Notes: a model not told the origin generated them from the sequence alone. 56,190 nt of DNA from Candidatus Avacidaminococcus intestinavium (GCA_018714505.1 DVNI01000021.1:1-56190); one strand, 5' to 3'; counted from the stretch's first letter, positions 9,973 through 20,766 are shown. Program-made: numbers and translations.

Positions 9973-10973
9973 TCGCTTTGTTCCTCCTTATGAAAAACAT
10001 GAACAAATTGCTGAGGTACATAAAGGTGCCCAGCTAAATTGTCTTCATAACCAACAGGCGCATCCACAAAAATTTCTACACCATCTACGTCAAGCATATA
10101 GCGACAATATGCGCCCATATACAATTGCTTTACTATCGTAGCCGGCCTATTTAAACCAGTAGTCGGTACATCTTGTCCATTAGGCAAAAATTGTGCTTCA
10201 CGAGAACGAATAACATAAACTAATTCTTTATCATTTTCTCGCACTGACAACAAATGACTTTCACCCATAAATTTAGCGGCAAATAATGTTTTAGGCTTTT
10301 CATAGATCTCATGAGGTGCTGCCGTTTGTTCTACAATGCCGTTATTCATAATAACAATATGATCTGCCATCGATAACGCTTCCTCCTGATCATGCGTAAC
10401 ATAAGCTGTCGTAATCCCAAAACTTTCTTGAATGCGTTTAATCTCTAGCCGTAAACGAACTCGCACCTTTGCATCTAAGTTTGATAACGGTTCATCCATC
10501 AAAAGCACCTTCGGCTGCACTACCAAAGAGCGTGCCAAAGCAATTCTCTGCTGTTGTCCTCCTGAATACTCTTGTGGCTTGCGTTTTTTCACATCCGCTG
10601 TATCTAATTCAACTTTAGTTAAAATGTCCACAACTCTGTTTTCAATTTCAGGCATTGATATTTTCTGCAACTTCAAACCATAGGCAATATTATCAAAAAC
10701 TGAAAGATGAGGCCACAAAGCATATTGCTGAAACACCATCGAAACATTTCTTTTTTGTGGACTAACATTCGTCACATCACGTTCATCAAAATATATTTGA
10801 CCAATATCTGGTTTATAAAACCCTGCAATCGTACGCAATAAAGTCGTTTTACCGCAACCACTAGGACCTACAATCGCCGTTAACTTGCCATCAGGAAGAG
10901 TTATATTGATATCATTAATACCAACTTTTTTCCCATAATATTTAGTAAGATTTTTAATATATATATTACTCAT
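9960..10973 (-). CDS. ABC transporter ATP-binding protein (PotA/FbpC/PhnT-like)
   Basis: Walker A GPSGCGKTTLLR, signature YSGGQQQR, TOBE-like C-terminus. Confidence 0.9.
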   Translation of the reverse strand: MSNIYIKNLTKYYGKKVGINDINITLPDGKLTAIVGPSGCGKTTLLRTIAGFYKPDIGQIYFDERDVTNVSPQKRNVSMVFQQYALWPHLSVFDNIAYGLKLQKISMPEIENRVVDILTKVELDTADVKKRKPQEYSGGQQQRIALARSLVVQPKVLLMDEPLSNLDAKVRVRLRLEIKRIQESFGITTAYVTHDQEEALSMADHIVIMNNGIVEQTAAPHEIYEKPKTLFAAKFMGESHLLSVRENDKELVYVIRSREAQFLPNGQDVPTTGLNRPATIVKQLYMGAYCRYMLDVDGVEIFVDAPVGYEDNLAGHLYVPQQFVHVFHKEEQSECTG

Positions 10974-11816
10974 TTAAAGCCTCCCAAAAGCTGCTAAATA
11001 CTCGGACTTCATATATCGCTGCAAAAGACCTAAAAAAAGCATACCTGGCAACATAAGTATAATCGCAATAACTGACGCTATTTGCATCTCATAGCCATTA
11101 GCCGCGTTATACATATAAATAGGCGCCGTTACAATAAATGGAGCGCCAATTAATAGCGAGCCCGTAAATTCATCTAATGCAAATAAAAAAACTAAAAGAC
11201 CAGCTGAAATAATACCAGGCAAAGCCATCGGTAGTGAAATTTTAAAGAATGTCTTCAACGCTCCTGCACCCAAAATAAAAGAAGCTTCTTCCATATATGG
11301 TTGTATATTTCTAAATACTGAAACTAATGTCCAAACAGAATAAACGATAGCTCCTACCAATTGAATTAAAAGAACCCCCGAGACCGTACCGACCAAATTC
11401 CATTTATACATTAAAGTCATAGTATTAGTGTAAACAGGCAATTGCGGAAAAGCTTGTGGAATCAGAAAGATAGCCATGAAAACAGCCTGCATTGGTAATT
11501 TGCGTCGCGCTATCAAATAGGCGACGGGCACTGTAATCACTAAACAAATCACAGTAACAGCAATAGCAAGCCAAAAGCTCAAAATAAAAGACTGAATAAT
11601 GTCACCTGTTAACGCCCGTTCCCAATAATATAATCCCCAAACCGTTGGTAATGAATTAGGCCAAAACCATTCCCGTGCCAAAGACCAAATCATTAAGCTC
11701 GATAATGGTCCAATAATAAAAATAAAGGCAAAGCTCAATAATAATATTTTTAATAAAAACGCTTGCCAATCCAATTTTTTATAAACGAATGACCTCATAG
11801 TAGACTCAACTTCCAT
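10974..11816 (-). CDS. ABC transporter permease
   Basis: EEASFILGAGALKTFFKISLPMALPGI EAA loop; start likely MEVESTMRS. Confidence 0.85.
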   Translation of the reverse strand: MEVESTMRSFVYKKLDWQAFLLKILLLSFAFIFIIGPLSSLMIWSLAREWFWPNSLPTVWGLYYWERALTGDIIQSFILSFWLAIAVTVICLVITVPVAYLIARRKLPMQAVFMAIFLIPQAFPQLPVYTNTMTLMYKWNLVGTVSGVLLIQLVGAIVYSVWTLVSVFRNIQPYMEEASFILGAGALKTFFKISLPMALPGIISAGLLVFLFALDEFTGSLLIGAPFIVTAPIYMYNAANGYEMQIASVIAIILMLPGMLFLGLLQRYMKSEYLAAFGRL

Positions 11817-12657
11817 ATTTCGTCTCCGCCCCTTTACCCATGCCATTCAAATAATAAATAGTTGCACCCATTGAAAAAAGATAACCAAACACGCCAATAG
11901 CATTAGCCATGCCAAGATTCTGCTGTTCAATCATTTGTTGATGGACATCAATCATCAGCATTTGACTACCACCCCCGCCACCAATCATGGCCGGTATAGA
12001 GAAAGACCCCATCATAGAGGTGAAAGTTAATACCGCAATTACACCAAAACTACTTTTACAAATTGGCACTAGAAAATCTTTTACTAACTGATATTTACTA
12101 GCACCCATGCTTTCTGCCGCTTCTAGCATATTTTGATTAACACCACGAAACGAACCAAGAACCAACAATAATGAAATTCCTAAATTTTTCCAGACTAAAG
12201 CAAAAATAAGTCCCGCACTCGAAAAAGCAATCTGTGGTAAGTTATCTGGGTTAACAATATTTAAAGCATTCAATAATGACGTAAGAGTACCATGTGGTGC
12301 TAAAAACACTCGGACCGCATGTCCTACAACAACATAAGGAACAAAAAGCGGTATTTTAAAAATAAATTCCACTACTGCAAAAGAATACAGACGTAAAACA
12401 CCACTCAAAATAATAGATAATAGCAAAAGAATAAATAAACTAACTAACGAAATAAAGACTGTAAAAAATATATCAGAAGAATATCTTTCCCAACTTTGTA
12501 CGTAATTCAATAGTGAATAGCTATCATCAGCTAATTGAAAACTACGCTGAAAAGACAATAAAAATGGATAAATAAAAAGCACTATAATCAACAAAGTGGA
12601 AGGCAGCGCAAAAGCGATGCCTTTCCACTTTGATAACATTATATTAATTTTTTTCAT
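11806..12657 (-). CDS. ABC transporter permease
   Basis: EAAESMGASKYQLVKDFLVPI EAA loop; multi-TM. Confidence 0.85.
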   Translation of the reverse strand: MKKINIMLSKWKGIAFALPSTLLIIVLFIYPFLLSFQRSFQLADDSYSLLNYVQSWERYSSDIFFTVFISLVSLFILLLLSIILSGVLRLYSFAVVEFIFKIPLFVPYVVVGHAVRVFLAPHGTLTSLLNALNIVNPDNLPQIAFSSAGLIFALVWKNLGISLLLVLGSFRGVNQNMLEAAESMGASKYQLVKDFLVPICKSSFGVIAVLTFTSMMGSFSIPAMIGGGGGSQMLMIDVHQQMIEQQNLGMANAIGVFGYLFSMGATIYYLNGMGKGAETKYGS

Positions 12658-13822
12658 AAGCATCTTTAAGGTCTTTAAAGTAACTGTCGAATGGGAAAGA
12701 TTGTCCATTTTTATTTAAAATTTCTGGAGTAATATTCTTAAATAAAGCTTCTTTGGTCGCGTCACTAACTACCGACATAACCTTTCCCGCATCAATACCA
12801 GGATACCAATTGAATTTCTCTACCACGACTTTACCTTGCACCTCAGGTGAAATCAAATAATCTGCATATGCTAAAGCAGCATCTTTATTTTGATTCTTTT
12901 TAATAATAACAACATACATTGGCTGACCTGGGAAACCCGGTGCTGGCAATGCTAATTGTACGTTTTTATTCATGCGTCCTTCCGCTAACCAAGTATTAAA
13001 CATATCTACCCACACTGGGCCAGCATCAATTTCGCCGCGATTTAGCATATCTAAAGTACCATTATTACCATTAGTATAGACAACAGGAAGTGCCTTTAAT
13101 TCTTTAATTACAGGCACCCATTTATCTTCTACCGCTTGATCTACTGGACCACGACTCATCTTATCGTAATCACCCGTTTTTGCATAAACATAACCAGTTA
13201 CAAACGCCACACCAGAAGCACCATTTTTGATACCATTATAACCAAATCTATTAGGATTTGCTTTAATCCAGCCTTCTAATTCATCAATCGTAGCAAAAGG
13301 TTTATTGATTTTTTCAGAATTAAAAGCAATTGCTACCTGACTATGAAATAATGGTGCTACATAACCTTCAACATTTTGTCCTAGCGCATTTATTGAATCA
13401 TCAGAAATAATACCGCTTTTATTGGTTGCCATCGGCAGCCACTTTTCAATTAAATCTGCCTCTATCAATTGTTTCATAATACTTTGATGCACGATCGCCA
13501 CATCAATATCATACTTTTCTTTATTAGCATCTTTTTGTGCTTTTAATTTATTGTAAATAGCGACTGAACCAGCATCTCCTGGTCCTGTCCCTACGACATT
13601 TAGTTTAACATCTTTAGATATTCTTTCTGTAAAGAGCGCGTTAACATCCCTTTTGAAAAACTCTACCATATTAGTATCACCAGCCGTGGCAATATTAATA
13701 GTTCCCCCCAAAGCCCCTTTTTCTTTCTTTTCTTCTACGCTGTTACCACCGCACCCAGCCAACACTAATGTGCCCAAACATAATGCTGTTAACGCCGTTA
13801 ACATTCTTTTTTTACTGAACAT
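12644..13822 (-). CDS. ABC transporter extracellular substrate-binding lipoprotein
   Basis: Lipobox LAGCGG; solute-binding fold-like sequence; first gene of ABC operon. Confidence 0.82.
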   Translation of the reverse strand: MFSKKRMLTALTALCLGTLVLAGCGGNSVEEKKEKGALGGTINIATAGDTNMVEFFKRDVNALFTERISKDVKLNVVGTGPGDAGSVAIYNKLKAQKDANKEKYDIDVAIVHQSIMKQLIEADLIEKWLPMATNKSGIISDDSINALGQNVEGYVAPLFHSQVAIAFNSEKINKPFATIDELEGWIKANPNRFGYNGIKNGASGVAFVTGYVYAKTGDYDKMSRGPVDQAVEDKWVPVIKELKALPVVYTNGNNGTLDMLNRGEIDAGPVWVDMFNTWLAEGRMNKNVQLALPAPGFPGQPMYVVIIKKNQNKDAALAYADYLISPEVQGKVVVEKFNWYPGIDAGKVMSVVSDATKEALFKNITPEILNKNGQSFPFDSYFKDLKDAYEKN

Positions 13823-13945
13823 AAATTTATTATCCTCCTTTTTAGCAAAAACAATACTCCATTTGTTTTCATTCTAACATTCTTGGTTTTTGTAATTGTT
13901 AGCTAAAGGTAAAATTTAGATTAATATTTGCTGCTCACTAAAAAA

Positions 13946-13978
13946 AGAATGTTCCTATTAAAAAACAAGGAACATTCC
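13946..13978 (-). terminator. Intrinsic terminator downstream of lpdD-like gene
   Basis: Minus strand GAATGTTCCTTGTTTTTTAATAGGAACATTCTTTTTTT. Confidence 0.7.
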
Positions 13979-14090
13979 CAAACAATATCTTTAATTTTAT
14001 CAGTAAAACTCGGATTCAAATGAAAATGCAGCGTTAAAAATTGTGTGTTTTCTAATATTACTTTTATAATCCAAAGATAATATTAATGAC

Positions 14091-14474
14091 TTACTCAATA
14101 GTTTCATCTAAGTAAATCTTAATTTTTTTGATCATCTCTTTAAAATTTATTTGTAATCGATATAAATCATTACTTGTCGCCTCATCAATATGAATTCCCA
14201 CTGTAACAAGAACATTGGTATTAAACAAACTTGCTAAGTATAATGATGCTGCTCTAGCAAACTCATCATCCTTATGTCCAACAACACATAAAACAGAGGC
14301 ACTAGCTGAAATACTGCCATCTTTTCTTAAACTATTTCTAGGTGTTGCCAACGACACAGCCCCTATATGAGGTGTGTCTCCTCCTCCAATACAAACTATT
14401 ATATCTTTCTGCATTATAACAATATCCGCCATAATAATATATGGTTTCTTACCTACGGTCAGTATTGATCGCAT
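14091..14474 (-). CDS. LpdD-like protein (prenylated-flavin chaperone / gallate decarboxylase subunit D-like)
   Basis: IVCIGGGDTPHIGAVSLATPR; directly downstream of UbiX-like gene. Confidence 0.7.
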   Translation of the reverse strand: MRSILTVGKKPYIIMADIVIMQKDIIVCIGGGDTPHIGAVSLATPRNSLRKDGSISASASVLCVVGHKDDEFARAASLYLASLFNTNVLVTVGIHIDEATSNDLYRLQINFKEMIKKIKIYLDETIE

Positions 14475-14475
14475 T

Positions 14476-15039
14476 CTACTCAGCTCCAGCCCATGGAACG
14501 AATTTTTTATAATCAATATTAAACTGCATTAATATTTTACCAATAATATGATCTATCTGTTGCTCCAAAGAATTTGAATTGTTATAAAAGGTTAATAATG
14601 GTGGAATAATAATACAACCATTATCACTAACCTCTTTAATATTGCGCAAATGAATACGACTAAAAGGCATTTCACGCGGAACTAATACCACCTTACGATT
14701 TTCCTTTAAACAAACATCGGCCGCTCGTAAAAGCAGATTGTCCGCATAACCAGCAGCAATACCAGCTACTGTTTTCATACTGCAAGGAATAATAATCATC
14801 CCATCCGTTTTAAAAGAACCACTAGAAATGGTTGCTGCTAAATTTTTATTATCATGATTAATATCAGCCAAAGCCATAACTTCTTCTAAATGTACTTGCG
14901 TTTCATACGCAAAATTCTTACAAGCACCTTCAGTTATAACTAAATGTACTTCACAATTCGAAATTTGTTTAAGTGCCTTTAACATATATTGCGCCATAAC
15001 AACACCACTAGCACCAGATATTCCAACAATCAAACGCAT
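14476..15039 (-). CDS. UbiX-family flavin prenyltransferase
   Basis: IVGISGASGVVMAQYMLKAL, IIIPCSMKTVAGIAAG, LVPREMPFS. Confidence 0.9.
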   Translation of the reverse strand: MRLIVGISGASGVVMAQYMLKALKQISNCEVHLVITEGACKNFAYETQVHLEEVMALADINHDNKNLAATISSGSFKTDGMIIIPCSMKTVAGIAAGYADNLLLRAADVCLKENRKVVLVPREMPFSRIHLRNIKEVSDNGCIIIPPLLTFYNNSNSLEQQIDHIIGKILMQFNIDYKKFVPWAGAE

Positions 15040-15052
15040 GACAACCAGCTCC

Positions 15053-15802
15053 TTATTTTAATAATGGCACAATATAAGCAACCCAAATATATGATAGTGG
15101 CATAACAAGCGCCATTGCCGGCAACATATTTCCAATAGGAAAAGCTTTTATACCACAGATTCTAAGTCCTGTTGCAAACATCAAGATTCCACCACAAGCA
15201 GAAAAATCAGCTAACATACGAGGTGTAGTCATTGGCATAATTAAGCCAGCTGTCAGAAATAATACTATCAAAACTATAAACTGTGGGATTACAACTGCTG
15301 TAACTATATAGCCAAGTCCTGTTGCAAATATCGCTGCAGTAAATAAATCCAAAATAGACTTTGTTAATAAAATAGTATGATCACCAGTTAACCCCGACTC
15401 TAAAGCACCAAAAATACCCGTACCGCTAGCCGAAAACAAGACAATAATACTAATTAACTTTTCCATATATTCATTGCGGTCCTTTATATTTGAAGTGTTA
15501 GGAAAAATTGCGCCAATCGGACGCTCAAATTTTTTAGCTCCCCACGCAATACCTTTTTCCAAATAAATTAGTTCTCCAACAGCAGTACCAACTATTACTG
15601 CAAAAATTACCGCTGGTAATGTTTGCATCTTAACAATAGTAGCAATCCCCATCGCACACGAAGAACAACCAAAAACCAATGGTAAACTTATCCTCAGTCT
15701 TTCTGGCAATCGTTCTCCTAAAAAAGCACCGATTAATCCACCAATTACTACCGCCAACCCATTTACAATTACACCAATTGGCATAATATCCATCATCACC
15801 AA
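15053..15802 (-). CDS. DUF554 family membrane protein
   Basis: PIGVIVNGLAVVIGGLIGAFLGERLPERL N-terminus typical of DUF554; multi-TM. Confidence 0.8.
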   Translation of the reverse strand: MVMMDIMPIGVIVNGLAVVIGGLIGAFLGERLPERLRISLPLVFGCSSCAMGIATIVKMQTLPAVIFAVIVGTAVGELIYLEKGIAWGAKKFERPIGAIFPNTSNIKDRNEYMEKLISIIVLFSASGTGIFGALESGLTGDHTILLTKSILDLFTAAIFATGLGYIVTAVVIPQFIVLIVLFLTAGLIMPMTTPRMLADFSACGGILMFATGLRICGIKAFPIGNMLPAMALVMPLSYIWVAYIVPLLK

Positions 15803-16033
15803 CTCCTTATATTATAATTGTCTCTAAAATATCATGTACCTTTAAAATACATAAACACCATCGCGATATGTTACTTATATAATAGTATGAATTAAGGCAG
15901 CATTACAATTCTTTTCCGGCATTACACTTACTCCGTTTCGGAATAGTACTTCACATGGATATATGTTATGCTAAAGACGAGAAAGGATTTCGCATATCCT
16001 CTTTGACTCGGTACCGCAAAGGAGATTACGCAA

Positions 16034-16948
16034 ATGAATTTTAATCAAATAACTTATTTCTTAGCAATTCTCAGAACTGGCAATTTTTCTAATGCCGCCG
16101 AAGATTGTTTTATTTCTCAATCCTCACTTTCTAAACAAATTAAAGCACTAGAAGAAGAATTGAATGTTGAACTATTTCGTCGTTCTCATACCAAAATTTT
16201 CTTAACTGATGCCGGCTATGATTTTTTTGTATTTGCAGAAAAAGTTATAGCTGAACGACACCAATTGCAAGGGAGGCTTGGGCGTTTTAACGCAAAAAAC
16301 AATTATACCATATCAATAGGTTCTATTCCTGTTGTTGAATCCTATGGATTAGCTAGTATTTTTGCAAAGTTTCAAGTAAAAATGCTTCACCAAGGCTTTA
16401 ATGTCAATATTGATTTATTCTCTGAGGAGCAAAATACCGTCTTTAATGCATTAAAAAGCAATCAAGTAAGCCTAGCATTCTTGCGTCCGCCCTACTTATC
16501 GACAGATTTATATGAAACTTTACTTATTGCGGTTGACGAATTAGTTTTTATTTGCCACTTAAATAATCCCCTAAGTAGTTTACCAGAAATTGACTTAAGT
16601 ACTCTGAATAACGAACGCTTTATTTTACTTACACCTCGCTCTACACTTTATCAAACTTGTGCCGCTGAACTTACGCGTCATAAACTTATAAGCAACGTTG
16701 TTTCAACAACCGGCCGTCACGCTGTCATTCTAGAAATGGTCAATGATGAATTGGGGGTTACTCTTCTACCACGAAAATTATTAAACAAACAAATGCATCC
16801 AAATCTAGTTGCAATAAAATTAAAAGATAAAATCATTTCTAAACTAGTCTTAACTAAAGCAAAAAACCAAGAACTAAACTCACCGGCTATGCAATTCTGG
16901 GAATTTATTAAAGAACACTACCTTATTGATGATTTTACTAAAATTTAG
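16034..16948 (+). CDS. LysR-family transcriptional regulator
   Basis: N-terminal wHTH FLAILRTGNFSNAAEDCFISQSSLSKQIKALEEEL. Confidence 0.9.
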   Translation: MNFNQITYFLAILRTGNFSNAAEDCFISQSSLSKQIKALEEELNVELFRRSHTKIFLTDAGYDFFVFAEKVIAERHQLQGRLGRFNAKNNYTISIGSIPVVESYGLASIFAKFQVKMLHQGFNVNIDLFSEEQNTVFNALKSNQVSLAFLRPPYLSTDLYETLLIAVDELVFICHLNNPLSSLPEIDLSTLNNERFILLTPRSTLYQTCAAELTRHKLISNVVSTTGRHAVILEMVNDELGVTLLPRKLLNKQMHPNLVAIKLKDKIISKLVLTKAKNQELNSPAMQFWEFIKEHYLIDDFTKI

Positions 16949-16960
16949 GAGGTTTATGTT

Positions 16961-18433
16961 ATGAAAGTTAATGATTTACGCTCCGCTCTAAAACTATTAA
17001 AAACACTACCTGGCCAATTAATCGAAACTAATGTTGAAGCAGATCCTGTCGCTGAAATATCTGGCATCTATCGTTATGTCGGGGCTCGTGGCACATGTAT
17101 GCGTCCTTCACCATTAGGTCCAGCTATGTTATTTAACAACGTCAAAGGACATCCTGATTCTCGCGTATTAATTGGGCTTTTATCAAGCCGAGAACGTGTT
17201 GCTCATTTACTTGGTGCACCGGCTAATAAACTCGGATTCTTACTTAAAGATTCTGTGCAAACACCAATTGCTCCAATCGTTATTCAAACTGGTTCTGCTC
17301 CCTGTCAAGAAGTAGTACACTTAGCAACCGATAAAGACTTTGATATTCGCAAACTCGTTCCTGCACCTACAAATACCGAAGAAGATGCTGGCCCATATAT
17401 TACTATGGGACTTTGTTATGGCACTGATCCTGAAAACGGTAATCACGATGTAACAATTCATCGTCTTTGCCTCCAAAGCAAAGACGAAATTTCAATGTAT
17501 TTTGTACCAGGTCGCCATCTAGATATATTTAGACAAAAATATGAAAATGCTAACCAACCGATGCCAATATCTATTAGCATTGGCGTTGATCCAGCTATTG
17601 AAATTGCTGCATGTTTTGAACCACCAACAACTCCTTTAGGATTTGATGAACTTAGCATTGCCGGAAGTCTACGCCATCAAGCCGTTGAATTAACAAATTG
17701 TCTCACGATTAAGGAAAAAGCAATAGCTCGTGCTGAATACGTTATTGAAGGTGAACTTTTGCCTAACATTAGAATTAGAGAAGATCAAAATACTAATACT
17801 GGTAAAGCAATGCCCGAATTCCCAGGCTATACAGGCGGTATGAAGCCAGAGCTACCAATTATAAAAGTTAAAGCTGTAACTCATCGCCTTAACCCTATTA
17901 TGCAAAGCTGTATAGGACCATCAGAAGAACATGTTAATATGGCCGGAATTCCTACTGAGGCGAGTATTCTTGGAATGACCGAGAAAGCGTTACCCGGCAA
18001 TGTAGCAAATGTATACGCTCATTCTTCTGGTGGTGGTAAATATATGGCCATTATTCAGTTCAAAAAAACAAAACCTGTTGATGAAGGTCGCCAACGTCAA
18101 GCAGCGCTGCTTGCCTTTTCTGCCTTCTCAGAATTAAAACATGTCATCTTAGTCGATGATGACGTCGATATTTTTGACACAAATGATGTTCTATGGGCAC
18201 TTAACACACGCTATCAAGGTGATATTGATACAATCTTTATTCCCGGTGTCCGCTGCCACCCCTTAGATCCATCACAAACCCCAGCATTTAACCCCAATAT
18301 TCGCGATGTTGGCATATCATGCAAAACTATTTTTGATTGTACAGTTCCTTTTGCGCTTAAAGCTAAGTTTCAACGAAGCAAATTCAAAGAGTTAGACCCC
18401 GCAAAATGGGTACCAGAACTCTTTAATAAATAA
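16961..18433 (+). CDS. UbiD-family decarboxylase (LpdC-like)
   Basis: UbiD-like sequence (GPYITMGL, PTEASILG, VILVDDDVDIFD, DRPF-region equivalents); neighbourhood with UbiX and LpdD. Confidence 0.88.
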   Translation: MKVNDLRSALKLLKTLPGQLIETNVEADPVAEISGIYRYVGARGTCMRPSPLGPAMLFNNVKGHPDSRVLIGLLSSRERVAHLLGAPANKLGFLLKDSVQTPIAPIVIQTGSAPCQEVVHLATDKDFDIRKLVPAPTNTEEDAGPYITMGLCYGTDPENGNHDVTIHRLCLQSKDEISMYFVPGRHLDIFRQKYENANQPMPISISIGVDPAIEIAACFEPPTTPLGFDELSIAGSLRHQAVELTNCLTIKEKAIARAEYVIEGELLPNIRIREDQNTNTGKAMPEFPGYTGGMKPELPIIKVKAVTHRLNPIMQSCIGPSEEHVNMAGIPTEASILGMTEKALPGNVANVYAHSSGGGKYMAIIQFKKTKPVDEGRQRQAALLAFSAFSELKHVILVDDDVDIFDTNDVLWALNTRYQGDIDTIFIPGVRCHPLDPSQTPAFNPNIRDVGISCKTIFDCTVPFALKAKFQRSKFKELDPAKWVPELFNK

Positions 18434-18480
18434 TTATTTATTTTCACCTTGCACTGCATATTATTCCACAAATTATTCAC

Positions 18481-18508
18481 TTGACTATTGTCTAAACTAT
18501 TGTATTAT
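18481..18508 (+). promoter_or_regulatory. Putative promoter of GlsB-like gene
   Basis: TTGACT-16-TATTAT, preceded by ATTCAC. Confidence 0.6.
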
Positions 18509-18597
18509 TAAATTAAGACACTATAAGTAATTCGTTTCTTTAAGTAAGACCTATTAAATATACTGCGTTAAATTTATTTTAAAAAGGAGTGTTTAAT

Positions 18598-18849
18598 ATG
18601 GGAATAATTAGTTGGATAATTATCGGTGCATTAGCAGGTTGGATTGCAAGTATGTTAACGGGCAACAACGCCAAAATGGGTGCTATTGCAAACATTTCCG
18701 CAGGTATTGTTGGTGCTGTAATTGGCGGGTATGTTGTTGGATTCTTTGGCATGGACGGCGTTGATGGATTTAATTTACGTAGTTTAATGGTTTCCGTTGT
18801 CGGTGCTTTTATTTTACTTACCGCATTAAATATGATTAACAAAAAATAA
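18598..18849 (+). CDS. GlsB/YeaQ/YmgE family (transglycosylase-associated) stress membrane protein
   Basis: MGIISWIIIGALAGWIASMLTG...GIVGAVIGGYV. Confidence 0.88.
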   Translation: MGIISWIIIGALAGWIASMLTGNNAKMGAIANISAGIVGAVIGGYVVGFFGMDGVDGFNLRSLMVSVVGAFILLTALNMINKK

Positions 18850-18859
18850 CAGCCAAGTA

Positions 18860-18900
18860 GAAAAAGCCAAGAGGTAAAATTCTACCTCTTGGCTTTTTTA
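18860..18900. terminator. Intrinsic terminator
   Basis: AAAAAGCCAAGAGGTAaaattCTACCTCTTGGCTTTTTT. Confidence 0.85.
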
Positions 18901-18914
18901 TTCTTAATAAAGCT

Positions 18915-20210
18915 TTACTCACGAAATGTTACAGTCGTCGTCAACGCATCTAAAAAGGTCATACCATTTGCTTTTTGTAATTCCAAATCACTAACTACAA
19001 CACGCATAACAACCTGTCTAGAACCACCTGTATAATGACTTCCTAAGGAATGAATACCGTATAAAACTCCATTCACAGATCCTATATAAAGCATCACATG
19101 ACCATCCATATGCAAGGTTGAGCCAGGAGTTAATCCTTTAATAACTGCATTGCGTTGTTCGCTACTCAAGCCCTCGAAACTTACTTTTCTGCCAGCACTA
19201 TATTCTTGTTCATCTGCATTACGTGGTAAAAAAACACCTACCGTCCGATATACATTATTTACAAAACTAGAACAATCTACACTCTGATTTAGGCCACCCC
19301 ATCCATAAACGTCACCATAAAATTTAAAAGCACTAGCTAAAAGATTATTGGTTGTATAAGGCAAATAGCCCTCATGCAAACTTTTAGTATTAACAACGTT
19401 TACTTTCATTTCTTGAAGTTGTCCATCTAGTGTTCTCATCGGTGCTAGAACTATATAATCTTTAGCAGTTTTAGCTGAAAATTGCAAGCGTGCCCCCTGT
19501 TGGAAAAACAATCGTTTACCACCTGCTACAAGCTGATAGGAATTATCAAGCACTGTAAGAAAATTCTTTGGATTGACATAACGCAACCACGTAATACGAT
19601 CAGTTTCGGCAATTTCAAGCCGAGTTAACCAACCACGATAATTATAAGATTGAACATAATAAAAATAACCATTTGCACTCTTATGTAAAATCACCACAGC
19701 TTCACCCGGATCAAGTGCTGTTTCCTGTAAAACATCAAATTTTTGATCATTGCTAGAAGTAAATAGACCTTCTCCAGTCGGCAAATTTCTTAAATTAGCT
19801 CTTCCCACTGTAACACCATAACGCACATGAATCTGCTCAGGCACAGCGGCTACATTTAACTCTTTAAGCAAAATATTTTTATAATTATCACTAATAAGCG
19901 TCCCATTGCGATATAAATCATTAGTTAAATCCATATGCTCATTAAGATTAGCTACAACCGTTTTTCCACTCACGACAGCAGGATAACTTAATAAATTATA
20001 AACAGATGATGAAGAACGAATGATTGCTTGATTAAAAGACGCTATTTGCTGCTCATTCATTACAACTTCATCCCCCGCACTATTTTGACTTTGCCAATAT
20101 ACAGGCGTAATAAACTTTTCATAGTGAGTAATACCTGCCGCCTCACTATAAGCTCCACCAGTAAATAAAAATGTCAATATTAAGCACGCAGCTAGGAAAC
20201 GTCCAACCAC
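18915..20210 (-). CDS. SH3-domain NlpC/P60 family peptidase
   Basis: YGWGGLNQSVDCSSFV...LPRNADEQ, HVMLYIG catalytic motifs; signal peptide. Confidence 0.85.
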   Translation of the reverse strand: MVGRFLAACLILTFLFTGGAYSEAAGITHYEKFITPVYWQSQNSAGDEVVMNEQQIASFNQAIIRSSSSVYNLLSYPAVVSGKTVVANLNEHMDLTNDLYRNGTLISDNYKNILLKELNVAAVPEQIHVRYGVTVGRANLRNLPTGEGLFTSSNDQKFDVLQETALDPGEAVVILHKSANGYFYYVQSYNYRGWLTRLEIAETDRITWLRYVNPKNFLTVLDNSYQLVAGGKRLFFQQGARLQFSAKTAKDYIVLAPMRTLDGQLQEMKVNVVNTKSLHEGYLPYTTNNLLASAFKFYGDVYGWGGLNQSVDCSSFVNNVYRTVGVFLPRNADEQEYSAGRKVSFEGLSSEQRNAVIKGLTPGSTLHMDGHVMLYIGSVNGVLYGIHSLGSHYTGGSRQVVMRVVVSDLELQKANGMTFLDALTTTVTFRE

Positions 20211-20250
20211 TGAATCACCTCTTTTATACTAAAAATGAACTACATCTCAC

Positions 20251-20640
20251 CTAAACCTCTTGAGGCGCAACAATATTTTTACCAACTAAATCTATTACTT
20301 TGCTAAAACCTTGTCGATCCTTAAGCTTGCTGCTGCCAGACGTTGGAATGCAAATAACGCGTTCTCGACCCTCTCGTTCCAAAAAAGTTTTAATAGCCGG
20401 CGGAAAAGTACCAGCCCAAATTGGAAATACTAAAATCAAGTCCTCTTGACTATTAACTTTTTTATATTTAGCTGGCAAAGCTTCTTTTTTGATTGCACTA
20501 TAACAGCCTTTAAGGTACCCAACAACACCTTGCCACTTGGCATCATCCGTTATTTCTTCTGCCCTAGTATGATACCGCACAGCTAATTCTTCCGCGATTT
20601 TTTTACTTCTACCCGTTCTAGAAAAATAATATACTTGCAT
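20251..20640 (-). CDS. Flavodoxin-domain protein
   Basis: YYFSRTGRSKKIAEEL; LVFPIWAGTFPPAIKTFL. Confidence 0.8.
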   Translation of the reverse strand: MQVYYFSRTGRSKKIAEELAVRYHTRAEEITDDAKWQGVVGYLKGCYSAIKKEALPAKYKKVNSQEDLILVFPIWAGTFPPAIKTFLEREGRERVICIPTSGSSKLKDRQGFSKVIDLVGKNIVAPQEV

Positions 20641-20766
20641 CTCACCAAACTCCTTCCAAGTACTTAATACTTCTCACTTATTATATACCCTTTCTCAGCA
20701 TAAACCTAAAAAAAATCTAGCTCTCACTCAGCAACAGTATTAAACTACTTGAAAAAATATTTTCTA

